A stretch of 64,000 nucleotides of DNA from Azospirillum brasilense (GTDB taxonomy: Bacteria > Pseudomonadota > Alphaproteobacteria > Azospirillales > Azospirillaceae): positions 2,464,001-2,528,000 of the forward strand of contig NZ_CP059449.1 of assembly GCF_022023855.1 (NCBI RefSeq), given 5' to 3'. The first letter of the stretch is position 1. The number at the start of each line of letters is the position of its first letter. The notes under the pieces are model-generated. The model was not told where the DNA came from, did not search any database, and worked only from the letters and a program-made list of their open reading frames with translations. Shown here piece by piece: positions 1 to 9,102 of this stretch. Position numbers and translations under genes: made by a program.

Positions 1-432
1 CAGATCTCCGGAGTCCGCCTCGGCCACCTTCCAGGCGTTGCGGGCGTGGAACATATGACAGACGCAGCCGCGCTGGTTGCCCTGCACCACGTAGGAGCCG
101 AGCGCGGTCCAATCCTCCGCGGCGTAGCCGGTTTCCTCGAGCAACTCCCGCTTCGCCGCGCCCAGCGGCTCCTCACCGGGATTCAGCGCGCCGGCGGGAA
201 AGGTTTGGCTGACGCGGCGCGGGCCATGCTTGTAGGTGCGCAGCATCAGGACGCGCCCGCCCTCGTCCTCGACGAACATCTGGACGAAGTCCATCTGCTC
301 GACCTGATAGAAATTCTCCACCCGCCGTCCGGCCGGCGTCTCGACGGTCTCGGCATGCACCTTCAGGAAAGGCCCGGCGTCGAGCAGGGCCCGGCGCTCC
401 AGGACCGTCCAGGGCTTCAAGTCCCCGCTCAT
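1..432 (-). CDS. Nudix hydrolase, C-terminus cut by window edge
   Basis: The reading frame starts at an ATG ending at 432 and stays open for 144 codons to the window edge, so the C-terminus is missing. It contains a complete Nudix box (GALNPGEEPLGAAKRELLEE followed by TGY), which fits G-x5-E-x7-REUxEExGU with all the metal-binding glutamates. Upstream lies the beta-rich N-terminal region typical of ADP-ribose pyrophosphatase-like members. Family members hydrolyse nucleoside diphosphates linked to another moiety; the substrate here cannot be named. Its ATG overlaps the TGA of map (ATGA), so it is probably translated from the map transcript. Confidence 0.85.
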   Translation of the reverse strand, partial: MSGDLKPWTVLERRALLDAGPFLKVHAETVETPAGRRVENFYQVEQMDFVQMFVEDEGGRVLMLRTYKHGPRRVSQTFPAGALNPGEEPLGAAKRELLEETGYAAEDWTALGSYVVQGNQRGCVCHMFHARNAWKVAEADSGDL

Positions 433-1256
433 GCCGCGACGGCCCCGGCAACGGTCCTGTAGGGCGGCTGGGTGAAGCCCGCCGGGGACAGGGTGAAGAT
501 CTCGCAGCCCGCCTCGGTGATGCCGACCTGATGCTCGAATTGGGCGGACAGGGAGCGGTCGCGGGTGACGGTGGTCCAGCCGTCCGACAGGATCTTCACG
601 TCCGCCTTTCCGGCGTTGAGCATCGGCTCGATGGTGAAGACCATGCCCGGAACCAGCAGAACCCCGGTGCCGCGCTTGCCGAAATGGTCGACGTGAGGCG
701 CGTCGTGGAACACCCGGCCGATGCCGTGCCCGCCGAAGTCGCGCACCACGCCGTAGCGGTGGGATTCGGCGAGGGTCTGGATGGCGTGGCCGATGTCGCC
801 CAGATGATTGCCCGGCTTGGCCTGCGCGATGCCCGCCATCATCGCCTGATACGTGATGTCGACCAGCTTGCGCGCCTTCACCCCGATCTTGTCGCCGACG
901 AAGAACATGCGGCTGGTGTCGCCGTACCAGCCGTCCAGGATCACCGTCACGTCGACATTCACGATGTCGCCGTCGACCAGTTTCTTGTCGTCGGATGGAA
1001 TGCCGTGATTCACCACATGGTTTGGCGAGATGCAGCTCGCCGCCGGATAGCCGTGATAGCCGAGGGTCGCGGGAATCGCGCCGTTGTCCCTCATGAAGGT
1101 TTCGATCAGCCGGTTCAGATGGCCCGTGCTGACCCCCGGCACCACCTGGGGCGTGATGTGGTCGAGCGTCGCCGCGGCCAGCCGCCCGGCCTTGCGAATT
1201 GCCTCGAACTCCTCCGGGCCATGCAGCGGGATCTTCCGCGCGTCCTTGTCCGCCAC
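429..1256 (-). CDS. map: type I methionine aminopeptidase
   Basis: 275 residues, the normal length for a bacterial type I enzyme. It removes the initiator methionine from nascent cytosolic proteins. All five metal ligands are visible: Asp102 and Asp113 (VDVTVILDGWYGDTSRMF), His177 (FGGHGIG), Glu210 (FTIEPM) and Glu241 (FEHQVG); the substrate-site His84 is in NHGIP. The ATG at 1256 is the only convincing start. The gene diverges from radA across about 160 bp and overlaps the downstream Nudix gene by ATGA, so the two are probably co-transcribed. Confidence 0.96.
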   Translation of the reverse strand: MADKDARKIPLHGPEEFEAIRKAGRLAAATLDHITPQVVPGVSTGHLNRLIETFMRDNGAIPATLGYHGYPAASCISPNHVVNHGIPSDDKKLVDGDIVNVDVTVILDGWYGDTSRMFFVGDKIGVKARKLVDITYQAMMAGIAQAKPGNHLGDIGHAIQTLAESHRYGVVRDFGGHGIGRVFHDAPHVDHFGKRGTGVLLVPGMVFTIEPMLNAGKADVKILSDGWTTVTRDRSLSAQFEHQVGITEAGCEIFTLSPAGFTQPPYRTVAGAVAA

Positions 1257-1415
1257 CGTGTCACCTCACATCCGTTGTTCATCGAGAATTCCGGGACAGA
1301 ACCTACCACCGGAACAGCCGAGAAAAGCCCCAGCTTTTTATCACCTCTGCCATAGGATTTAGAACGTCCGCTTGCTATATGTGGGGCGCTGCCGCTCCAA
1401 CCAATCGCTAGACCT

Positions 1416-2816
1416 TTGGCAAAGCCAACCACCCGCTACGTCTGTCAGGCTTGCGGCGCGTCCTTCCCGAAATGGGCGGGCCGCTGCGACGCCTGCGGCG
1501 AATGGAACACCCTCGTCGAGGAAGCCGCTCCGGACGCCGCCCCCAAGGGATTGGGCATGGCGCGCGGACGCCGGCTGGACTTCGTCGGCTTGGCCGGGTC
1601 CAGCGAGGCGCCGCCGCGCCGCATGACCCGCATCGAGGAGTTCGACCGCGTCTGCGGCGGCGGCCTCGTCCCCGGATCGGCAATCCTGATCGGTGGCGAT
1701 CCCGGCATCGGCAAGTCGACCCTTCTCCTCCAGGCCATGGCCCGGCTGTCGCAGGAACACCGTTGCGCCTACGTCTCCGGCGAAGAGGCGGTGGACCAAG
1801 TGCGGCTGCGCGCCGTCCGGCTGGGCTGCGCCGCGGCGCCGGTTCAACTCGCCTCGGCGACCAGCGTGCGCGACATCGTCGCCTCGCTCGACGGCACGGA
1901 CGGGCCGGAGGTGGTCGTGATCGACTCGATCCAGACCATGTATGTGGACAATCTGGACAGCGCCCCCGGCACCGTCGCCCAGGTCCGGGCGAGCGCGCAG
2001 GAGCTGATCCGCGTGGCCAAGCGGCGCGGCTGCGTCCTGCTGCTGGTCGGCCACGTCACCAAGGAAGGCACCATCGCCGGTCCCCGCGTGCTGGAGCACA
2101 TGGTGGACACGGTGCTCTATTTCGAAGGCGAGCGCGGCCACCAGTTCCGCATCCTGCGCGCGGTGAAGAACCGCTTCGGCGCGACGGACGAGATCGGCGT
2201 GTTCGAGATGACCGACGCCGGGCTGGGTGAGGTCGCCAACCCCTCCGCCCTGTTCCTGGCGGAACGGCGCGGCGACGTCTCGGGGGCCGCGGTCTTCGCC
2301 GGCATGGAGGGCACCCGCCCCGTGCTGGTGGAGGTCCAGGCGCTGGTCGCCCCCTCCCCGCTCGGCACGCCGCGGCGCGCGGTGGTCGGCTGGGATTCGG
2401 CGCGGCTCGCCATGGTGCTGGCGGTGCTGGAGGCGCGCTGCGGCGTGCAGATCGGCGCCAACGACGTCTATCTGAACGTCGCCGGCGGCCTGCGTATCAC
2501 CGAACCGGCGGCGGACCTCGCGGTCGCCGCGGCGCTCGTCTCCTCGCTGACCGGGGAGCCGGTGCCCGCCGACGCCGTGGTCTTCGGCGAGGTCGGCCTG
2601 TCGGGCGAGGTCCGCGCCGTGGGCCAAAGCGACGCCCGGCTGAAGGAAGCCGCGAAGCTGGGGTTTTCAACGGCGATCTTTCCGGCTAGACGGAACGGCA
2701 AGAAGCCGGGGCGCGGCGACACCGGCCTGAAATCGGTCGAGCTGCAACAGCTCAGCGAACTGCTGCCGCTGTTCCAGGCCGGATCGGGACCCCGTCCGCC
2801 GCGCGGTCGGGATTGA
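1416..2816 (+). CDS. radA: DNA repair protein RadA
   Basis: 466 residues, full length. RadA is a RecA-like branch-migration ATPase in homologous recombination. In order: an N-terminal zinc finger with Cys10, Cys13, Cys24 and Cys27; a Walker A loop (GGDPGIGKST) near residue 95; the RadA signature KNRFG; and a C-terminal Lon-protease-like domain. The start is a TTG at 1416, chosen because it gives the usual M-A-K-x-x-x-Y/F-V-C N-terminus and no ATG lies upstream in frame before the zinc finger. It leads the conserved alphaproteobacterial order radA-cvpA-purF. Confidence 0.96.
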   Translation: MAKPTTRYVCQACGASFPKWAGRCDACGEWNTLVEEAAPDAAPKGLGMARGRRLDFVGLAGSSEAPPRRMTRIEEFDRVCGGGLVPGSAILIGGDPGIGKSTLLLQAMARLSQEHRCAYVSGEEAVDQVRLRAVRLGCAAAPVQLASATSVRDIVASLDGTDGPEVVVIDSIQTMYVDNLDSAPGTVAQVRASAQELIRVAKRRGCVLLLVGHVTKEGTIAGPRVLEHMVDTVLYFEGERGHQFRILRAVKNRFGATDEIGVFEMTDAGLGEVANPSALFLAERRGDVSGAAVFAGMEGTRPVLVEVQALVAPSPLGTPRRAVVGWDSARLAMVLAVLEARCGVQIGANDVYLNVAGGLRITEPAADLAVAAALVSSLTGEPVPADAVVFGEVGLSGEVRAVGQSDARLKEAAKLGFSTAIFPARRNGKKPGRGDTGLKSVELQQLSELLPLFQAGSGPRPPRGRD

Positions 2817-2872
2817 AGCGTCTGATTTGACACGAGCATCTGAAGCGAAAGCGCACGAGGCGTAGCGGCGTT

Positions 2873-3559
2873 ATGGACACCTTCCCGATCAACCCGGCGG
2901 ATCTGGCCGTCATCGTGGTGCTTCTGCTGTCGGCCCTGCTGGCCTTCACCCGCGGCATGGTGGCCGAGGTGCTGTCGGTCGCGGCTTGGGTGGGCGCGGC
3001 ACTGATCACGCTGAACGCCCTGCCCCACGTTCTGCCCATCGCGCAGACCTACATCCACGTCGAGATGGCCGCCTACGCCGCGTCGGCGGTGGCGCTGTTC
3101 GTCGTCAGCCTTGTGGTTTTGACAATCCTGGGCCGCGTCGTGTCGCGCGGGGTGCAGAATTCCGGCCTTTCGGCGCTCGACCGCTCGCTGGGCTTCGTCT
3201 TCGGCCTGCTGAAGGGTGCAATCCTCGCCTCCGTCGCCTATCTCTTCTTCGCTTGGCTGGTGCCGAACCCGGCGGAGCATCCGGCTTGGCTGCAGAGCGC
3301 CAAGACCCGGCCGATGCTGCTGTCGGGCGCCGCCATGATCTACGAGGTGATGCCGGAGTCGCTGCGCAAGGACGGGCTGGGCCAGATGGACATGGCGCGG
3401 GAACGCGCGCGGCAGGCGGTGGAGGCCAAGGAAGCGCTGGACCGCCTGTCCACGCCGGTTCCCGGAGCGCCAAAGACCAGTGGTGCGTCGCAATCCGATA
3501 CCGGTTATAAGGACCGGGACCGCGGCGACCTTGAGCGACTGATCCAGAACGCACGCTGA
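2873..3559 (+). CDS. cvpA: CvpA-family inner-membrane protein
   Basis: 228 residues with four hydrophobic segments in the first 145 or so (near 10-30, 35-55, 65-90 and 105-125), followed by a charged cytoplasmic tail. This matches the CvpA/colicin V production family, whose members are often encoded next to purF. The biochemical role is unsettled; links to envelope homeostasis are reported for enterobacterial CvpA. It lies 56 bp after radA and about 100 bp before purF on the same strand, the conserved arrangement that supports the assignment. Confidence 0.88.
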   Translation: MDTFPINPADLAVIVVLLLSALLAFTRGMVAEVLSVAAWVGAALITLNALPHVLPIAQTYIHVEMAAYAASAVALFVVSLVVLTILGRVVSRGVQNSGLSALDRSLGFVFGLLKGAILASVAYLFFAWLVPNPAEHPAWLQSAKTRPMLLSGAAMIYEVMPESLRKDGLGQMDMARERARQAVEAKEALDRLSTPVPGAPKTSGASQSDTGYKDRDRGDLERLIQNAR

Positions 3560-3659
3560 ACGCCGCATGGTGCAGAGTGCCTGTGAGTAACGCCCCGCTG
3601 GCAAAGAGGCCGCCGGGGCAATGCCCTTTGGTGATGCTGTGTATGACGAGGATCTTTCG

Positions 3660-5108
3660 ATGCTGACGACGCATCCGTTCGACGACGACAAGCTGCGCGA
3701 GGAGTGCGGCGTGTTCGGCATCCACAGCCATCCGCAGGCGGGGGCCATCACCGCGCTCGGTCTGCATGCGCTGCAGCATCGCGGCCAGGAAGCCTGCGGC
3801 ATCGTCAGCCACGACGGCGACCGCTTCCATCTGGAACATACGCTGGGCCTCGTCGGCGATCATTTCTCGTCGGAAGCGATCATCGGCAAGCTGAAGGGCC
3901 CGCAGGCCATCGGCCACGTCCGCTACGCCACCACGGGCGATACGACGATCCGCAACGTCCAGCCGCTCTACGCCGACTTCGAGTTCGGCGGCTTCGCGCT
4001 GGCCCACAACGGCAACCTGACCAACGCGCACACGCTGCGCCGCCAGCTCGTCCGCCGCGGCTGCCTGTTCCAGTCCACCACCGACACCGAGACCATCGTC
4101 CATCTGATGGCCATCGCCCGCGGCGGCTCGCCGGTCGACCGGCTGATCGAGGCGGTGCGGCAGGTCGAGGGCGCCTTCTCCCTGGTGGCGCTGACCCCGA
4201 ACGAGGTGATCGGCGTGCGTGACCCGCTGGGCGTCCGCCCGCTGGTCCTGGGCAAGTTGGGCGATACCTACATTGTGACCAGCGAGACCTGTGCCCTGGA
4301 CATCGTCGGCGCCGATTATGTGCGCGACGTCGAGCCGGGCGAGATGGTCGTTCTGAACGAGCAGGGCGTGCAGAGCCTGCGCCCCTTCCAGCCGCAGGGC
4401 CGCCGCTTCTGCATCTTCGAATACATCTACTTCGCGCGCCCCGACAGCGTGATGGAGGGGTCCTCCGTCTACAACGCCCGCCAGCGGATCGGCGCCGAGC
4501 TGGCCCGCGAATCGGGGATCGAGGCCGACGTGGTGGTCCCGGTGCCCGACAGCGGCGTGCCTGCGGCCCTCGGCTATGCCATGCAGAGCGGCGTGCCCTT
4601 CGAGCTGGGCATCATCCGCAACCACTATGTCGGCCGCACCTTCATCGAGCCGACCGACCAGATCCGTCATCTGGGCGTGAAGCTGAAGCACAACGCCAAC
4701 CGCGCCATGATCGAGGGCAAGCGGGTGGTGCTGGTGGACGACAGCATCGTGCGTGGCACGACCTCCAAGAAGATCGTCGAGATGGTGCGCGCCGCCGGGG
4801 CGAAAGAGGTGCACATGCGCATTTCCAGCCCGCCGACCTCGCACCCCTGCTTCTACGGCATCGATACGCCGGAACAGAGCAAGCTGCTCGCCCATCGCAT
4901 GTCGGTGGAGGAGATGCGCGACTTCATCCAAGCCGACAGCCTCGCCTTCATCTCCCTGGACGGTCTCTACCGCGCCATGGGTGCGGAGCGCCGCGACCCG
5001 CAGAATCTGACCTTCTGCGACGCCTGTTTCACCGGCGACTATCCAATCGCGCTGACCGACGCGCTGGACCATCCGCCGGTCGAGGCGAACGTCCGCATCC
5101 GCGCCTGA
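3660..5108 (+). CDS. purF: amidophosphoribosyltransferase
   Basis: First enzyme of de novo purine synthesis: PRPP plus glutamine gives phosphoribosylamine. An N-terminal glutamine amidotransferase domain begins at the nucleophile cysteine (EECGVFGI), which is exposed after removal of a short propeptide. The C-terminal phosphoribosyltransferase domain has the PRPP loop VVLVDDSIVRGTTS. I prefer the ATG at 3660 (GAGG about 8 nt upstream, Cys at position 16). An in-frame ATG at 3621 would add 13 residues and cannot be excluded. With the start at 3660 the protein has 482 residues. A hairpin at 5128-5162 follows. Confidence 0.96.
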   Translation: MLTTHPFDDDKLREECGVFGIHSHPQAGAITALGLHALQHRGQEACGIVSHDGDRFHLEHTLGLVGDHFSSEAIIGKLKGPQAIGHVRYATTGDTTIRNVQPLYADFEFGGFALAHNGNLTNAHTLRRQLVRRGCLFQSTTDTETIVHLMAIARGGSPVDRLIEAVRQVEGAFSLVALTPNEVIGVRDPLGVRPLVLGKLGDTYIVTSETCALDIVGADYVRDVEPGEMVVLNEQGVQSLRPFQPQGRRFCIFEYIYFARPDSVMEGSSVYNARQRIGAELARESGIEADVVVPVPDSGVPAALGYAMQSGVPFELGIIRNHYVGRTFIEPTDQIRHLGVKLKHNANRAMIEGKRVVLVDDSIVRGTTSKKIVEMVRAAGAKEVHMRISSPPTSHPCFYGIDTPEQSKLLAHRMSVEEMRDFIQADSLAFISLDGLYRAMGAERRDPQNLTFCDACFTGDYPIALTDALDHPPVEANVRIRA

Positions 5109-5127
5109 CCGCCTGACCATCGCCGCG

Positions 5128-5162
5128 ACGGGCCGGCCGCAACCCAGCGGACCGGCCCGTTT
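5128..5162 (+). terminator. Rho-independent terminator after purF
   Basis: Arms ACGGGCCGG and CCGGCCCGT pair perfectly around a 15-nt loop and are followed by a short TTT. The T run is short, so termination may be partial. Confidence 0.5.
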
Positions 5163-5198
5163 GCCAATCCCGCTACCGAACATCGTCGAGTCGCCGCC

Positions 5199-5910
5199 AT
5201 GTCCCGTCTTTCCGGCCGCACCGCCCTCATCACCGGCGCCTCGCGCGGGCATCGGCGCCGCCGTCGCCAAGCGCTTCGCCGTTGAAGGCGCCCACGTCAT
5301 CCTCGCCGCCCGCACCGTCGGCGGTCTGGAGGAGACCGACGACGCGATCTTCCAGGCCACCGGCCGCAACGCCACGCTGGTCCCGCTGGACCTGCGGCAA
5401 TTCGACAAGATCGACCAGCTCGGCTACTCGATCTTCGAGCGGTTCGGGAAGCTCGACATCCTGGTCAGCAACGCCGGCGTCCTGGAAGCGCTGGGGCCGG
5501 TCGCCCATTACGATCCGAAGCTGTGGCAGCGCGTGATGGACGTGAACGTCATGGCCAACTTCCGCCTGATCCGCTCCTTCGACCGCCTGCTGCGCGCGTC
5601 CGACGCAGGGCGCGCCATCTTCGTGACCTCGGGCGCCGCGAACGCGCCCTACCCCTACTGGAGCCCGTACGGGGCCAGCAAGGCGGCGCTGGAGATGATG
5701 GTGAAGACCTACGCGATGGAAATCGCCTCGTCGAACCTGCGCGTCAATCTGATCGATCCCGGCATCGTGGCGACCAAGCTGCGCATGCAGGCCTTCCCCG
5801 GCGAGGACCAGACCAAGCTGGCCCAGCCGGACGACGTGACCGAGGCCTTCGTGGCGCTGGCGGAGGCATCCTGCACCCGCCACGGCGAGGTGGTGTCGGC
5901 ACAGGGGTGA
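5199..5910 (+). pseudogene. SDR-family oxidoreductase, frameshifted as sequenced
   Basis: A short-chain dehydrogenase/reductase of about 236 residues, interrupted by a +1 shift. From the ATG at 5199 the frame reads MSRLSGRTALITGASRG and then leaves the family. The rest (IGAAVAKRFAVEG onward) is in another frame. Deleting one G from the GGG at 5247-5249 restores TGASRGIGAA, the Rossmann TGxxxGIG motif, and joins the parts. Downstream are the NAG motif (SNAGV) and the catalytic Tyr-x3-Lys (YGASK). The substrate is unknown. Position after purF is conserved in related genomes. Either a sequencing error or a recent mutation would explain it. Confidence 0.85.
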
Positions 5911-5952
5911 CTTGCGCATTTCTCCTTTCACGCGCCTGAGGCTGACCCCGGC

Positions 5953-6642
5953 ATGACACCCGAACAAATCCAGGCCCGCGTGCTCTACCGCGATGGGCTT
6001 ATGCTCATCATCGACAAGCCCGCCGGCCTGCCCGTCCACGCCGGGCCAGGCGGCGGTCCGAACCTGGAACGCCACTTCGACGCCCTGCGCTTCGGCTTTC
6101 CGAAGCCGCCGGGGCTCGCCCACCGGCTGGACCGCGACACCTCCGGCTGCCTGATCCTGGGGCGGCACCCGAAGGCCCTGCGCAAGCTGGGCAAGCTGTT
6201 TCAGGACGGCAAGGTCGACAAGACCTATTGGGCGGTCGTTGCCGGCACCCCGCCGGAGGAGCAGGGGCGGATCGAACTGCCGTTGAAGAAGGTGACCAAC
6301 AAGAGCGGCGGCTGGCGCATCGTCGTGGCCGACGACGGGCAGAGCGCCATTACCGATTACCGGGTCCTCGGACGCGGCGACGGCACCACATGGCTGGAGT
6401 TGAAGCCGCACACCGGGCGCACGCACCAAATTCGCGTGCATTGCGCCACGGCGCTGGGCTGCCCGCTGCTGGGCGATCCGCAGTATGGCGGTCCGGAGGG
6501 GCATCCGCTGCATTTGCAATCGCGGGCCATTTCGCTCCCCCTGTACCCCTCGCGCGAAGCGGTCGGCGCGGTGGCGCCGGTTCCGCCTCACATGGGCGCG
6601 GCGCTCGCCGCCTGCGGCTTTGAAGGAGACGACCCGGCCTGA
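5953..6642 (+). CDS. RluA-family RNA pseudouridine synthase
   Basis: 229 residues. It isomerises uridine to pseudouridine in rRNA or tRNA. The catalytic motif HRLDRDTSG places the nucleophilic aspartate at residue 60, and the GRTHQIRVH motif (RNA-binding and active-site region) is present. It lacks an N-terminal S4 domain, so it is a short RluA-type enzyme. The target nucleotide cannot be read from sequence. It lies 42 bp after the SDR gene on the same strand and converges on the DUF4383 gene. Confidence 0.9.
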   Translation: MTPEQIQARVLYRDGLMLIIDKPAGLPVHAGPGGGPNLERHFDALRFGFPKPPGLAHRLDRDTSGCLILGRHPKALRKLGKLFQDGKVDKTYWAVVAGTPPEEQGRIELPLKKVTNKSGGWRIVVADDGQSAITDYRVLGRGDGTTWLELKPHTGRTHQIRVHCATALGCPLLGDPQYGGPEGHPLHLQSRAISLPLYPSREAVGAVAPVPPHMGAALAACGFEGDDPA

Positions 6643-6661
6643 CAGCCGGGCCGCCGGGCCG

Positions 6662-7102
6662 TTACGCCCGCCACTCGGCGCGCTTCTCCGTGCCGGCCTC
6701 CGTCTCGTGCACCATGAAGCCGACATAGCCGGCCACGATGGCGAGGACGGCGTGCAGCCAGATGTCGTTGCCGTGCAGCGGCACCAGCCCGAACAGCGTG
6801 TTCAGACCCGGAATGAAGCCGAGGACGGTCAGGACGGCATAGGCCACAGCCACGCTGCGCAGATAGCTGCGCGAAGCCAGACGGCTGGAGAAGTAGGCGA
6901 AGAAACCCCACAGGCCGAACAGGAGATGCACGATGTTGTGCAGCAGGTTCACCGGGAACAGCCCGAGCAGATAGCCGTGGAAGGATTCGACGGCGAGGGT
7001 CATGCCTTCCGGGGGTGGGGACAGGAAGGTCGGAATGAAGCCCAGTATGCCGATGGCCGTAAAGGCCGCGGCATAGACCAGCGTTACGTTGCGCCACCAC
7101 AT
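6662..7102 (-). CDS. DUF4383 domain membrane protein
   Basis: 146 residues with four hydrophobic helices (about 8-28, 48-72, 83-103 and 112-130). Features such as the NLLHNIVHLLFGLWG stretch and LHAVLAIVAGYVGF match the DUF4383 family of small integral membrane proteins of unknown function. An EcfG-like promoter (7144-7169) lies 42 bp upstream of the ATG, suggesting induction in the general stress response. Predicted inner-membrane location; no enzymatic motif is seen. Confidence 0.8.
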   Translation of the reverse strand: MWWRNVTLVYAAAFTAIGILGFIPTFLSPPPEGMTLAVESFHGYLLGLFPVNLLHNIVHLLFGLWGFFAYFSSRLASRSYLRSVAVAYAVLTVLGFIPGLNTLFGLVPLHGNDIWLHAVLAIVAGYVGFMVHETEAGTEKRAEWRA

Positions 7103-7143
7103 GTGTCTCTCCGTTGGCAGACAGGGGATGAATCCGCCTTACC

Positions 7144-7169
7144 AACAGAGGGTTTAGAAGCAGCGTTCC
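7144..7169 (-). promoter_or_regulatory. EcfG-type general-stress promoter candidate (DUF4383)
   Basis: On the minus strand GGAAC is followed by 17 bp and TGTT, matching the alphaproteobacterial EcfG/RpoE2/SigT consensus GGAAC-N16-17-CGTT apart from the first base of the -10. It sits 42 bp upstream of the DUF4383 start codon in the correct orientation. Confidence 0.5.
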
Positions 7170-7187
7170 CTTGATCCGGTCGCAATC

Positions 7188-7487
7188 TCAGGCGGCCGCC
7201 GCCTCCATGGTCACGGCCTTGACCGGGCACACGCCCGCACAGTCGCCGCAACCGGTGCAGCCTCCCTCCTCGATGATCGGCAGCCAGCGTCCGCGGCCCA
7301 GCGGCCGGAAGCGGATCGCACCGTGGTCGCAATGGTCGCCGCACATTCGGCAGTCGGTTCCGGTGTAGGACAGGCAGCCCGCGCCGATGCGCGCTTCCAA
7401 TGCCTGGGAAGGCGCTGCTGGCGGCTGGGACGGCCCCGGTTCGGAGCGGAAACGCCCCCGGAACAGATCCGCGCGACTGATCGCCAT
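7188..7487 (-). CDS. NapF-like 4Fe-4S ferredoxin
   Basis: 99 residues, cytosolic. The C-terminal cluster motif GCTGCGDCAGVCPVKA is a classic C-x2-C-x2-C-x3-C-P ferredoxin site. A second, atypical cysteine set (DCRMCGDHCDHGAI) precedes it. The opening MAISRADLFRGR and the double cluster resemble NapF, an accessory iron-sulfur protein of periplasmic nitrate reductase, but no other nap gene is in view, so the name is a family guess. It diverges from the PilJ-type kinase, with an FNR/FixK-like palindrome between them. Confidence 0.75.
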   Translation of the reverse strand: MAISRADLFRGRFRSEPGPSQPPAAPSQALEARIGAGCLSYTGTDCRMCGDHCDHGAIRFRPLGRGRWLPIIEEGGCTGCGDCAGVCPVKAVTMEAAAA

Positions 7488-7591
7488 GACGGTCGCCCTC
7501 CCCCAATCCTATTCCATTGCACGGTCATTGCCGCATTCGCGAATGCCGGGCATCGGTGATGGCGGTACACTGACCTTTCGTTCACCTCACG

Positions 7592-7611
7592 ACCTTGACC
7601 ATCGTCAAGGT
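7592..7611. promoter_or_regulatory. FNR/FixK-type operator
   Basis: ACCTTGAC-CATC-GTCAAGGT is a perfect 8+8 inverted repeat. Its core TTGAC-N4-GTCAA fits the alphaproteobacterial FNR/FixK consensus TTGA(T/C)-N4-(A/G)TCAA. It is centred about 37 bp before the kinase ATG and about 114 bp before the ferredoxin ATG, so it could serve either gene. Confidence 0.6.
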
Positions 7612-7638
7612 CCGCACCGCACCGGAAGGACGGACGGC

Positions 7639-9102
7639 ATGGTCCCCATCGGCAACACCACGGCGCGCTGGATGACGCTACGCTACGGGCTGGCGCTCGG
7701 GGTGATCGCGCTGTGCACGCTGGCCGGCTTCGTCATGACCGAGCGGGTCATCGACCAGCACGCCGACATGCTGGAGGTGGTGAACATCTCGGGCCGCCAG
7801 CGCATGCTGTCCCAGCGCACCGCACTGCTGGTGGAGCAACTCCGCAACGCCCCGACCGATGCCGAGCGGAGCGCTTTGACCGGCCGCCTGGCCGAGGCGA
7901 CCGACATGTTCGAGAGCGCACACCGCCGCCTGACCGGCACCGATGAGGGGCCGGCCATGGGCAAGGATGTGCGCCGCCTCTATTTCGACGGACCGGAGCC
8001 GTTGAACGATCTGGTCCTCCGCCACATCGCCGCGCTCCGCGCCGTGATCGCCGCCGGTCCCGCCGGCCTGCCCCCCGACATGCCCGAGGCCGACCTCGTC
8101 ACTCACCAAGCGCTCGGCCCGCTGTTGGCGGGGTTGGAGGACATGGTGGCGCGCTACCAGGAGGCGGGCGAGCGCGGCTTCACCACCCTGCACAATCTGG
8201 GCTTCGCCGCCCTGATTCTGACGCTGCTGACCCTGTGCGCCGAGGTTCTGGTGATCTTCCGTCCGATGGTCCGACAGGTGGAACGCCAGTTCGCGGACAT
8301 CTCCCGCATGACCCAGGCGCTGGAGCAGACCAACGTCACGCTGGAGGCGCAGGTGCGCGCCCGCACCGCCGAACTGCACACCGCAAAGGTTGCGGCGGAG
8401 CAGGCCCATCTGGCGAAGTCGCGTTTCCTCGCCCACGCCGGGCACGACCTGAAACAGCCCCTTCAGGCGATCAACATGTTCACCGGCATGCTGGAGCGGC
8501 AGCTCGACAAGCCCCGCGCACTGGCGCTGGTGAAGGACTTGCGACTGGCCCAGCGGTCCATGCACGACCTGTTGAATGCCATCCTGGACATCTCGAAGCT
8601 GGAATCGGGCGTGGTCGAGCCGAAGCCCTCCGACATTGCGCTGTCCGTCCTGTTCGACCAGTTGGAAGCGGAGTTCACCGGGATCGCCGAGGACAAGGGG
8701 CTGCGGTTGCGCGTCGTGCCGACGGACCTCTCCGTGCGGACCGACCCGTTCCTTCTGGAACGCATCCTGCGCAACCTGCTCACCAACGCGGTGCGCTACA
8801 CCGAGCAGGGCGGCGTGCTGATGGGGTGCCGGCACCGCGGCGGCACGGCGTGGATCGAGGTCTACGACACGGGCCGGGGCATCGCCGAGGCCGACCGCCG
8901 GCGCATTTTCGAGGAATTCGTCCAGCTCGACCGGCCCGACCGCGACCGCAGTGAGGGGATCGGGTTGGGCTTGGCCATCGTCGACCGGCTGGCCCGGCTG
9001 CTCGGCCACCCGCTGGAGCTTCGCTCCGTCGAAGGGCGCGGAACGGTGTTCGCCGTGGGGGTACCCCTGGTCCGCAGCCTACACGAGACGGTCGCGGCCT
9101 GA
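7639..9102 (+). CDS. PilJ-domain sensor histidine kinase
   Basis: 487 residues from the ATG at 7639 (AAGGA upstream). Two membrane helices (about 12-34 and 190-212) flank a periplasmic PilJ/NarX-type sensor with the signature NISGRQRMLSQR. A coiled-coil then leads into a HisKA domain with phospho-acceptor His269 (GHDLKQPLQ), an N box (NLLTNAVRY) and G boxes (DTGRGIAE, GIGLGLAIV). PilJ sensors occur in nitrate-sensing NarX/NarQ kinases. The ligand is unknown here, but the FNR-like site upstream points to oxygen- or nitrate-linked expression. The 3' end overlaps the convergent regulator by 24 bp, and that regulator is its probable partner. Confidence 0.88.
   Translation: MVPIGNTTARWMTLRYGLALGVIALCTLAGFVMTERVIDQHADMLEVVNISGRQRMLSQRTALLVEQLRNAPTDAERSALTGRLAEATDMFESAHRRLTGTDEGPAMGKDVRRLYFDGPEPLNDLVLRHIAALRAVIAAGPAGLPPDMPEADLVTHQALGPLLAGLEDMVARYQEAGERGFTTLHNLGFAALILTLLTLCAEVLVIFRPMVRQVERQFADISRMTQALEQTNVTLEAQVRARTAELHTAKVAAEQAHLAKSRFLAHAGHDLKQPLQAINMFTGMLERQLDKPRALALVKDLRLAQRSMHDLLNAILDISKLESGVVEPKPSDIALSVLFDQLEAEFTGIAEDKGLRLRVVPTDLSVRTDPFLLERILRNLLTNAVRYTEQGGVLMGCRHRGGTAWIEVYDTGRGIAEADRRRIFEEFVQLDRPDRDRSEGIGLGLAIVDRLARLLGHPLELRSVEGRGTVFAVGVPLVRSLHETVAA

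Noticed and set aside
3105..5408. 767-codon minus-strand open frame across cvpA and purF
   Set aside because: Antisense to purF and cvpA, composition His/Arg/Gly-rich, no recognisable domain.
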